Assembly: GCF_037325665.1 (NCBI RefSeq)
Contig: NC_090246.1
Coordinates: forward strand, 60,848,562 to 60,912,561
DNA length: 64,000 nucleotides
Reading direction: 5' to 3'
Source: Littorina saxatilis
Lineage: Eukaryota > Mollusca > Gastropoda > Littorinimorpha > Littorinidae
Shown: piece by piece, positions 12,801 to 25,400 of the stretch
Layout of the letters: each line of letters opens with the position of its first letter
How positions within the stretch are numbered: the first letter of the stretch is position 1
Position numbers and translations under genes: made by a program
Notes under the pieces: generated by a model
The model's input: the letters and a program-made list of their open reading frames with translations, nothing else
What the model was told of the DNA's origin: nothing
Database searches by the model: none

Positions 12801-15251
12801 TATATGTTCTTGGAATCAGGAACCGACAAGGAATAAGATGAAATTGTTTTTAAAACGATTTCGGAAATTTAATTTTAATCATAATTTTTATATTTTTAAT
12901 TTTCAGAGCTTGTTTTTAATCCAAATATAACATATTTATATGTTTTTTGGAATCAGAACATGATAAAGAATAAAATAAAAGTAATTTTGGATCATTTTAT
13001 ACAAAAATAATTTTAATTACAATTTTCAGATTTTTAATGACCAAAGTCATTAATTAATTTTTAAGCCTCCATGCTGAAATGCAATACCAAAGTCCGGCCT
13101 TCATCGAAGATTGCTTGGCCAAAATTTCAATCAATTTGATTGAAAAATGAAGGTGTGACAGTGCCGCCTCAACTTTTACAAAAAGCCGGATATGACGTCA
13201 TAAAAGACATTTATCGAAAAAAAGAAAAAAACGTCTGGGGATATCATACCCAGGAACTCTCATGTCAAATTTCATAAAGATCGGTCCAGTAGTTTACTCT
13301 GAATCGCTCTACACACACACACGCACAGACAGACAGACACACACACACATACACCACGACCCTCGTCTCGATTCCCCCTCTATGTTAAAACATTTAGTCA
13401 AAACTTGACTAAATGTAAAAAGAGAATGGGAACTTTTTGTATTTATATTTCCCAATTGTTTTGACTCTAAGTATGAATACATGTACTACTAGTAGACTGT
13501 TCGTAAAACCTTCCCAATTTTTTTTTACCATAAAATGATTAAATTTCTAACTCACCGCCCTTTCCAACAATCCACATAGATCTGAGTCAACAGTGTCATC
13601 TCAAAGTGACTCCTAAATATCATACTTTTTTCTGTTCCATTTTTGTTTAATGAGTTGATTTTGAAGGTGCCTTTCCCAGCATTTAAGCCATTATTTCCTC
13701 TTTGAAAACCCAACCATAACAACATGTTTAAAAGCACAGTGCAGCTCACTGCCTTCGTTTTGCGTTTTTGTTGCAGCTGAGTGCATTTACAGTTCAAAAA
13801 TCCTCCTATGGTAGTAAAACAAACCCAAAACAAGAGGCGAAGCCTTCACGGCTCACGTAAGACAAACAGTAACACAAACTCAATCACTCCGTCACACATT
13901 CACACACACATTCACACACACAGTAAGCATACCGTCGCGATATAACCTTGAACGGTTGAAAACGACGTTAAACACCAAATAAAGAAAGAAAGAAACAGTA
14001 AGCATAAGTGATACGGTGCAAGAGTGCGAGACACTAGATCTAGATCTGTCTGTCTGTAGCCTACTTTTTAGTACTTACGAGGACACGATGGTCAGATCGA
14101 CACTGCGCTTTCAGACACTGGAAACACGCTGTGCAGATTAACCTGTAGGAAATCTCCTTTGGTATCTTCTTTATCTATTTTTCTGGAGCTACGAAACCGA
14201 ACAATGTGAAATCATGAGTCATCTTCTTTGAATCGGCGAACTGCAGCTCGGTGATAACTGTATCTATACCACAATCCTTCACGCGATCTGACCTAACCTT
14301 GACCCCTGACCTGGTCTACATACCTCACACGACACAAATCAGTCAGCTGTTTTTACCCCCCCAAAACCCCCCACCACCCGTTTTCTTTGGATACACACTT
14401 TAACTACATACGTGCCAACGAAATGTTGATCATTGCTTCAATATTTTGAAGCTGTTGCTTGGATAATAACCAGGTAAAATTAGTATTTCGGTGTTTAGTC
14501 AAATGGTAAAGTTTCTATCACATACACACACACGCACAGACAGACAAAGTTTATCATCGCATAGGCTACACTTACGTGAGCCAACTACCCAACGACGACA
14601 TCTGTGAAGCTCGACAGTTTCTTGTTCACGCGAGTGCATAAATTAACCTAGTTATTACGTGGTGTTTGGTCGGAGTTCGATTCAACTGAGTGATTCCGGC
14701 CTCCATTTTGTTTTACACAAACTCATGATGACGTCTGACATAGTTTGCTTTAGTGACGTGTCTTTTTGTGCATGATATGGTGATCTACCTGATCTAAATT
14801 TAGATCCAAAAATAGGCCAAGACCAGCCGGGTCCGAGTACGAAATTAATTCGTAAAAAAAATCGCAGTTCTTGACTCTTTGGGTGCAAGTCAATAAAACT
14901 TGGTAGTTCTTCTAACGGATAGCTGCCCGAGGTATGACTAAAAGCCCCAGGGGCTCCGTGCACCTGGATTTGACAAGTTCAGTACCTTTAAAATTTTCTA
15001 ACTCCTATTCCTGCTACAACACATACACAATACATATCTCACAGTTTTAGTACAGTGGAACTCCCTTTTCAAGACCTCAAAAAAGGTCAGAAAATCAAAT
15101 GTTAAAAAGGAGCATCAGTCTTTAAAGTGGAAGGAAAGTTGGAGAAAGCAGGGAAGAGAGAAAACGTAAGTTTTACGCCCTCACGGCAAAGCCATTAGGG
15201 GCATGTTACATGGGAAAACCCGGCTTTGTATGAAAATAAAAAATAAAAATG

Positions 15252-15293
<42 letters not shown>

Positions 15294-18200
15294 GTAGACA
15301 GCTGGCTGCCGGCTGCTAGAGGAGACCTGAAATGGGCTAGGGACCGGGTTGGGTCAGTGCTGAAATGGTTACTTTATTGGCTGTTGGCCGAACGGACACC
15401 CGAGCTTCATATTTTTGCATGCATGTATTCGTGTTTCCAAGGCCTGAGGCTTTCGCTGTGACCCTGGGATCTTTATCGTGCGCATGCGTGCACACGGGGG
15501 TGTTCGGACACCGAGAAAGCAGGGCCTTGAAAGGAAGGATTAAGATTTCAGTTAGTGGGGTGGGGAGGGGGTGTCTTAAAGAGGGGGTTTCCACTGTGTT
15601 ACTAAACACAGTCAAACCTGCCCTGGCGACTATCTCTCGGTAGCACCCATCTGCCCACAATGACCACGTACCCCAAGGATCACCAGCAGTTTTACGTACT
15701 ACCTATTCCATCTTTCCATAGCACTGGTAACACCCATCTGCCCACATTGACCACGTACCCCAAGGATCACCAGCAGTTTTACGTACTACCTATTCCATCT
15801 TTCCATAGCACTGGTAACACCCATCTGCCCACAATGACCACATACCCCAAGGATCACCAGCAGTTTTACGTACTACCTATTCCATCTTTCCATAGCACTG
15901 GTAACCCTCTGTCTACAACCACTACTTTCGGTTGGTCTCTTTGGTGGTCGTGATCAACAGGTTTAACTGTATGTATGACCTGAGTGTAACTCACCATTGA
16001 TCAGCGACAGGATCTGATATATATACACAGAATAAAGTACAGGCCCGAACCGAGCAGCTTGACCCACCGTTAGTACATCTGTTGTGATGTGTACATGTGT
16101 GAAAGTGCAGGCTTATGGGAATTAGGTAACGCAACATAATATGCACGTAAAACATGTGCAACTATAACAAACAGCAGATGGCCCAAGATTTATGTGTTGT
16201 TCATGGTTTGAAAACGGCCTGGGGTGATATTGACAATGTAACGCTGTAGCGTCATTTTTATCATATCTGATCTTGTAACATTGGCATCAAATTTTGTTTG
16301 AGGGAGAGCATAAGCCATTTAGGTGAGAGCATGACCAGTAGTGTGCAAGTGAGAGAAAAACATGTGTGAGTGTGAGTGTGTTACTGTCAGTGTGAGAGTG
16401 CATGTAAGCAAACATGTGCAAAGGTTGCTTGCTAATGCAAATGGGGGAAGGGGGAGGGGTATCTCACTATCACCTTTACTTGTCAGGAAATGAAAACTAA
16501 AGACCCTGTGTGCCCAGATTTGATTTTATCAGAGCAGAACTCCAAGACACCTATATCTGTTTATATATCTATGGCACAAAGACTAGCTTTGAACACACAC
16601 ATATTCACAAAGCATTACAGAAAAAAAAGATGAATACATGCAAGTTTAATGTTGGTCACAACTCGTACAATGTAACCCTTCTTTTTACACCCCTGGTAAG
16701 GCATTACACAAAAAAGAACACCCTGAAAAGGTCACACAGGGTGTTGGCTCTGTCAAACCTTGTTTCATATCTTCTGTCCTGAACATAAACCCAAACCTAA
16801 ATCGACACAATATAAGGACAGCAAAGTTTGTGTTCGTGTCCCCCCCCCCCCCCCCCCCCCTCTTTATCACTATAAGTAGAACAATAGAAAACATAAACAT
16901 CCGGGTCTGCCACATGTTATTGTTAAAGCTATCCTGGCCTCCTCCCCATATTATTGCATTTTCTTTATATTCCCATATCACTGGTTGATTTTTTTCTAAA
17001 CCAGTGGAAGGGGGAAGGGCAGACCTATTCCTTCTGGTTTAATGGTCATGTGCATATTTAACACCACATTAACTACCAAGTTGATAAGACCAAACACTAC
17101 ACGTACTTGATAACACTGCACAAAACATCTAGTTATATCTTTTAAATAGAAGTAAAACGAAATTGTTCTTTACCGAAAAGAAAAAAAATAACCCCTAGCT
17201 GTCATTTAGCACATTCCAGTCCAGTGCTCCTTTAGTAAACCAGCAACAAAAACAGACAAGTTGAACTAAAACAATATCTAAGAGCCAACAAAAACAAGTC
17301 GGTGAAGCGATATATATATCAAAACATTTAGTCAATCTGTCCGCCTGTAACTAAAACATCAACACTGAAAACCCAGGAAGTCTTCAACAATACGAGTGAG
17401 GCTGGGGAAGTCAAAACCCGAAGACTGAGTCTGGCTGCGCTAGTCTCACAGAAGTATGCAAATATATGGCTGATTTTCTCTTCTTTTGAGTACATTTTCA
17501 AAATGAACATGAAATATCTGTACATTTGGATTCATGAAATAATACAGAATCCAATACAGCTATTAACTTAAGTCAAAACTTGACCAAATGTAATAAAGAA
17601 TTCTTGGTCATCTTCATGCATGAACGGTTGCTTCCTGACAGTGACATAATGGTTTGAAAGGAACTAGTGCATGATGAGGTAGTTATAGCAACATCCAGTA
17701 TGGGCATCAAAAATCACAGTGAACCCAGTTTCGAACCAGGGCTTCAGAACTGTTCTGTCGCAAAACCAGCTCACTCCTTTCACACAAAAATCGGACGATT
17801 GCCCGCCCCTGAATATTGCACTGGCATCTCTGCATAATCCACGAAGTGATCATGGGAAATCATCCAAGTGCTGGTAGTTTACCTCATGCAAATTTACTGA
17901 TCTAGGGCTCACAGGAACAAAGCTTGCAGCTGAATGACCTGCCATCTGCAATAAAAGCTATAGGTCTATTTTTCTTACCCTTCTGAGTGTCATCTGTTGT
18001 CATTGATTTGAACCTCTTTTTTTATTGTTTTATCCTTGAGTTTTAGCACCTTTTGGTTTTACTTTGTTTTCTTTTCATCCCCCAGTTAACTAACAAAACA
18101 AGAAAAATATTCATGAGCTCAATGGTTTCCTTTATTATTTTATACTGGTAAAACATAAACATGTTAACTTTCTTAGTACAAAACGAAACAGTGTTGCCTC

Positions 18201-18644
18201 AGCCGTCATACATTGCCTCCCCCCCCCCCCCCCCCCCCCCCATCCCCCCACTTCACTCATCCACCCCCATATATCTCTTCTTGGAGTTAACATCCAGAAG
18301 TCATTCCCCAACCACACACTTACTTCCCAAGGGAGCTTTGTTATCTCCCATGAATGAGGTCAACATATCATGAAATTGTATTGTGTCTGGATCATTTGCA
18401 TAAACAGACAGTCGGACTCAGAGAAACAGAGATTAAACACACATGGACACACACACACACACATAGCAGCCATGTGAATACCACACACAGAGATATTGTT
18501 GCTACTTCTTTCTCTTCCCAAAATTCGTGACAAAGGAACATTTTCTCTTAAAGTTAAAGTGCATTATCAAAATTCAAAGCCTGAATCATTTTGCTATAAG
18601 CATGCTATGTACACTCGTTCTGGGGTCCTGATTATAACGTAATG

Positions 18645-18697
<53 letters not shown>

Positions 18698-21600
18698 ACA
18701 CACACACTCACACCAGCCTTCCATACAAACACTTATCTGCAGTACTAAAACTCGCTTGATTGGTAAGGTGAGTCAAAAAGCATTTTGCAATGGTTGTGTT
18801 CTACTTTCATAGGAATACATAAGACTTGAAATCAAAGAATGATGGAGGCCACAGAAAAATGATTGTGTTTGCGAAAGCTACACAAGATGGATATTCACTC
18901 GCAGTTTTATACTTTTAAGCCCGCCCGCTCTTTGAAGGGGCTCCATTTACAACAGGGTTGAGTGGAACTTATGGCACAGCCAGGAGACGCAGGACAGCAA
19001 TTAAGCTGCCGGTGGCAATCAATAAATTGATGGGTCAAACACCCTGTGCTCACAAGGTCATTGTGTTGCTAACTGTGCACACACCAGCCCCTCTCTTTCC
19101 TCCTAGTCCTTTCCTCCCTCTCTGTCTGGGGACTAAAACCCACAGCTCAGTCTTTCTCTGCCTTTTGATTGTGTTGAAAATCAGCACAGTCTTGAGCTTA
19201 GTTCTTTTGTGCAACTGTTTTTATTTTGCTAGATCTACTCTCAGACCTACCCTATTCGGTTTGCTAGTTACTGGAGTTTTGAACCTCACCAATAGTATTG
19301 GGCCTGTACTTGATTTTTTTTGGACAAGTTCATTTCTAGTTCTTAACGTTGATGTCAATTTCAACTCAAACATAGTCAACTGACCAAGTGAAAACTATTT
19401 CTAAAACATCATCTGACCCAGCATTCTGCAACTCAAATATCAACAACCAAACACTGTTTATTCATAGATATGTAAGTACAGAACCCATGTTTAATTTATT
19501 CCACATTGTGCTGATAATCACAGCTATTTACCCCATGCTAGCCTCAAACACCTCAATGAATAAGACTTATCAACTTAAGACTTCTCAATTTTGTTTGATT
19601 CTTTCCTTACCACAGTGGTACCTGTGATATGAGACCCCTCCATGAGAGGACTCCTCCCAATGACAAGACACATTCTTTGTACCGGTACCCTTTGTCTTTT
19701 ATCTTGACCAAAATATACCTGCCATGAAAAGCCAACTTCAACAAAAGGACACTTTCAGCTGGTCCTCACTCCAAAGAGTGTCTTTTCGTCGCCTTTACCA
19801 CATAAGGAAGGAGAAAAGCTAATTAAGTGATTCTGTCAAGTTCAAGAAACCTTGATGTAGACTGAACATTAAACAAAACTTCTTCAACAATCGTGTTGTA
19901 AACCTGTGGAACAATCTGCCAGACTCTGTGGTCACTGCTCCCACAGTCAACAGCCTCAAGAGTAGACTGGACGCACCCAGGCAAAATCTACCCTCAAAAT
20001 ATAACTCAGATTCCCAGATTGTGACATTATAAGATGTTTGGTGGCTTGTTGACAGACCACCTTTTTTGTTGGTCCAAGGGGACCATATCGTCTTTTGTTT
20101 CATCTTTATCGACCAAGGCCGCGGTTGATAAATATGAGACAAAAGGCGATATGCTCCCCGAGGACCAACAACAAAGTGCTGGTCTGACAACAAGCTACCA
20201 AACATCGTTTTTGTCATCATTTTGGTTGTGCAACAAAATGCACAATAACCCACAGGGAGACGAATTTTAAGAATCCAACTCCAGGCCACAAAGCATCGTC
20301 ACAGTAGCACGAGATAACACGTCAAACTTGTATGTGACGTCAAACGTAGCTTGTTGACGCTTTTCTTCCAGTCTGAAAATGGATGGACTGGGTGGCCGAA
20401 TGGTAACGCACTTGTGCTCGGAAGCGAGAGGTTGCGAGTTCGACCCTGGGTCAGGGCGTTAGCAATTTTCTCCCCCCTTTCCTAACCTAGGTGGTGGGTT
20501 CAAGTGCTAGTCTTTCGGATGAGACGAAAAACCGAGGTCCCTTCGTGTACACTACATTGGGGTGTGCACGTTAAAGATCCCACGATTGACAAAAGGGTCT
20601 TTCCTGGCAAAATTGTATAGGCATAGATAAAAATGTCCACCAAAATACCCGTGTGACTTGGAATAATAGGCCGTGAAAAGTAGGATATGCGCCGAAATGG
20701 CTGCGATCTGCTGGCTGATGTGAATGCGTGATGTATTGTGTAAAAAAAAAATTCCATCTCACACGGCATAAATAAATCCCTGCGCCTTGAATATGTGCGC
20801 AATATAAATTGTATAGAATAAAAATTAAAAAATTAAAAAAATAAATCCCTGCGCTTAGAACTGTACCCACGGAATACGCGCGATATAAGCCTCATATTGA
20901 TTGATTGATTGAAAATGTACAGAGCTGCGATCATACCTGTGAATTCAGTAAGTGTTGAGCATATTTCTTTTCTTTTAAGTGTTTATGACTTTTCGTTGTG
21001 GATTTTGCGATTACAGAGATAAGTTGCAAATTGACCATGAGTCGCCCCGGTAATTATCAACATTGATTGGGTCTTTGAGAGTGAATGCTTACAATCGTTG
21101 TCCTCGGAAACACAAATCCAAAGCCACGATGGTTCCACACATCAAACAATCAGCCTGATTGGCTTTTACTTTGACAATCTACGTTTCACATGAAAGCTCA
21201 AACCCATTCACCACCTCGAGTTATTGCATGGGGAACATGAGATTTATTTACCAGGTGTTTGTGAATGAAAACTCGTGAAAATGATGACAAAGATTTTTAT
21301 TTGCGTTCATCGCAGTGTATTGCCACCTTTTTGTGTATTTTTTTTTATATCACCTTTGGAACGGTGACACAGAACAGGCCCTTATGGGCCTCAACCACTG
21401 AAAAAGCCAAGTCAAGCCATACTGTACTGGACTGGGGGAAATAATGATGCCTAACTTCACTTACACTGACAACTAATATCAAATAAATCTACCTTGTTAA
21501 AAAATACACTATACAAAAATAACCAGTGAATAGTGCAAACCAACACTGACACTCTACTCTCATTGTAGCTTCACCTGTTATTCTCAATTTCTGGCAGTCT

Positions 21601-22426
21601 TTCCAAAACCACAGTCTACTACAATGGTAGTTTTGGCCTAGAAATGAACTGATGAGTCACACTCTGTTATTATTAATCACTTGATGGTACAAACTCAAAC
21701 AAATGACCAGAAATGCCAAATATAGTTGGTGTGTATGATATTGTAAGGCCACAGGACTTATTCAAGTTATTGGTCTTAAAATGATTATGCTAGCCATTTT
21801 CAAATTGATCTATATATTTCTTTGCAGGTATAAATTGTGGATCTCACACACACGCAAACAAAAACAACTGGTCACTGCCATGCCAACCACTGAACCAGGC
21901 AATTCATGTCAAACATACATAGTGATTACACTGTACTATTTATAAGGGGAGAATCGTAATGGTATGGTAATGTAAGCTAAGGTTAGGTCAATTTTCATAC
22001 AGTCCTGTGCGTTTTTTCACTGAAATTTGGGTTGCTTTTCCCCTTTGCTCAGACACCAACAATAGTATGCAATAAGTTGACTCTGTGAATTATAATCCCT
22101 TGCCAAACATTAGGTCAAACCCCCACCTTTAGTGACAAACTGGTTTCAAAGTCAGCATGTTACCACCAACTGAGCTATCTGCAAATAGGGAACAAAATCT
22201 ATCAGTAGGTATATCAGTTGCCCATTTTGTTTTTGGGTATAGTGTATTTTAAGATTTGTACTGGTAAATTACCTGAAATGATCAGTTAAATGTACATGTA
22301 CTGCCACTCCTGCAACTTGTGTAAGTCTTTAAAACAATTAAAAAAATCGGCTAAACGGTTGAAATTATGGTAGTTGACTACATGATGTGTGTAGTATGAG
22401 TGTATGAGGGCATGTGTGTGTGTGTT

Positions 22427-22489
<63 letters not shown>

Positions 22490-25400
22490 GTTTTTGTGTG
22501 TAAAGAGTGCTGGTGGTGAGTGAAATATAATTATCACACAGACAACCTGACATTTTCTGACCGATAACCTGTCCGTTTCATGCTCGGTAGCTCAGTTGGT
22601 AGAGCACTGGACTTGTGATCGGAAGGTCGCTGGTTCGAATTCGGGCCGGGACAGACACGGGTCAACTTTATGTGCAGACTAAGAGACGGAAGCCATGTCC
22701 CACCCCCGTGTCACCACAGTGGCACGTAAAAGACCTTGGTCATTCTGCCATAAGTGCAGGTGGCTGAATACACCTAAACACGCAGACACCTTAGGGTAGC
22801 GCGACCCCGTTGCTGCTAGCTTTCCACTGGGAGGAAGCGACCCGAATTTCCCAGCGATGGGACAATAAATGAAAAAAAATGAAATGACTTTTCAATTTCT
22901 CTCAGCAAACCAACTTCTCACTGTTTTTCTTCGCACGCAAGACATACTTGTGGTGGTAAGTCATCCCAAGAAGCATTGTCTGTTCTATTTCAGTAAATTT
23001 GTCCACCAATACCATGACAAGGGTAACACTAACAGATATTGTTTTCCAAATGTATCTTTTGTTGTTGTTTTTACTTTTTAACTTACCATTCAAACTGGGT
23101 ATCCGGCCTCGGATGCCATCTTCATCAGAGTCTGATGTCATCGATGTTGAGCATGATTCTGTGAAGAGAGAAACATTGATTAACCTCTTCTTAAATGATT
23201 ACACATTTCTATACAAATCCTTACTTATGACAGAATGATGACTTGGTAATCTTGTTGCTGCTAGCTTTCTACTGGGAGGAAGCGACCAGAATTTCCCAGC
23301 GATGGGACAATAATTAAGTAAGGCAATTAATTAAATCGTCTATTTTTATGGTAATATCAGATTCAGATCTCTTTTTGTTTCTTTTTATTTAATCTCTCAC
23401 TCTCAGGCTGCCTATTTTCGTTGTTCTTGTATCTTATTCTTATTATATAAATAAGTCTCCTGTTTCTTCCACTTGAAGGTTCACTCATATAAATCAAAAC
23501 AAGTCGCCGCGTAAGGCGAAATTACTACATTTAGTCAAGCTGCCGAACCCACAGAATGAAACTGAACGCACCTCATTTTTTTCACTAAGACAAGACAGGT
23601 TCGTCAATCCCCGCGAGAAAGAAATCGCTCACTTTTCACGTGCAAAACGAAGTGAAATTGACAAGCTAGAATAGCACGGTAGCGTATTGCGCTGAGCAGG
23701 AAAGCGCGCTTTTCTGTATTCTTTTAAACTTTCTGAGCTTGTTGTTTTGAATACAACATATCATATCTATATGTTTTTGGATTCAGGAAATGATAATGGA
23801 TAAGAAATTAAGATGAAATCATTTTTGGATCGATTTCTTACATTTTAATCGTAGTACTAATTAACCTATTTTCGTTAATTGTGATTACATTTTAAGAGTA
23901 AACATGACATATGTATTATATTTTCTGATTCAGAATTTGATGAAGAATACGAGGCAATCAATTTTGAATCTCTTTGCGAAAATTTGATTTTAATGACAAC
24001 TTTAATGAGCAAACTCATCAATTAACTTTTAAGCTTCCAAGCAGAAATACAATACCAAAGTCCGGCCTTTGTCGAAAATTGCTTGACCAAAATTTCAACA
24101 AAATTGGTTGGAAAATTAGAGCGTGACACTGACAGTGCCGCCTCAACTTTCACAAAAACCCGGATATGACGTCATCAAAGACATCAAAAAAATTGTGTGG
24201 GGATATCATACTCAGAAACTCTCATGTAAAGTTTCATGCAGATCGGTCCGGTAGTTATTGCTGAATCGCTGTACACACACACAAACACACACACACACAG
24301 TGTACATACACACACCATGAACCTCATCTCGATTCCCCCTCTATGTTAAAACATTTAGTCAAAACTTGACTAAATGTAAAATGTATGCTACATTTAATGC
24401 AGTCTCCCCTTAGCCATTCACCGACACATTTCTAGGTAAAAGCTGTGACACTGACAGCATACAGGACATCTGAATGGTAAATGACTTTTTTAAAGGTAGA
24501 CTTGAATCATAATGTAAGTAAAATGCAAGAAAAAAGATAACTAAAATAGTAAAAATACTTTTCATCATTTGCGCTTTGGTACCAGTTTTATACAGAGGAG
24601 AGATCTCTATACATGTATACACTGTACATACATCTGAATTTCAGAGCTACTGGTCAAGAACGGAACACTATACACTAAATACATGTCTCTAAATTCTAAT
24701 AGTTCAAACTTTTGCCTGTTACTGTTAGTAAGAAGGTCGTGGCTCAAGATCCAGCGAGTCGTTTACGGAGCCCCCAGGCGAGGGGACTGGCACTCTCCAC
24801 AAGCTACCTTTATTTTTCGAGGTCCAATGGGTCGTTCATTTAGATTTTCTTCTAACGATGGCCAAAATTGGCCCCTGCAACTCATCAAATCCAGATAGTT
24901 CAATTCAAAGAACTGGAGTCTTTGCTTTTTGGAGAAAGATTAATGAAGAAGCCGGAAATCAGTTTTAGACTTGTATAGCGCGATCACTGATGAGCGAGAG
25001 ATGCGGTTCGCAGGTGTCAGAGATTTTGTCGAAGTAGAGACATAGGTCGGAGTAACTCGATGCGAAGCAGACTTTATGTTTTGCCATAAGTGAAACAAAT
25101 TTGTTTTTGTTTTTTTTGTTTCCATGTCAATGATTTATGATAACTATAATGCTGCTTCTTGCCCCAGGACCAGTGATTCACACGTTACTTGGTTCACATG
25201 ATCTGCCAAATTAGTGACTCGTGAGCTTTGTTGTTGCAATCTCAGTTCGATCACAGAAATGCTTTGGAATAAAGAATAGAGCAAAATAAAGAATTTAATG
25301 GAGAGTTTAAATGAAGGAAAAAATAGGAAGTTAAAAAGATTTGTTCTTAAAACAGGGCTCAAACCTTCAATATCACAAACCTTAGCACAGTTCGCTATCA

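Noticed and set aside
15660-15953. 97-codon frame with three repeated 29-residue units, possible repeat protein
   Set aside because: It lies wholly inside a MITE and owes its openness to an 87-bp tandem repeat; no splice sites or family match.
18958-19383. 141-codon plus-strand frame in DLG5 intron 2
   Set aside because: Hydrophobic low-specificity sequence, no recognisable domain, no sign of splicing into either gene.
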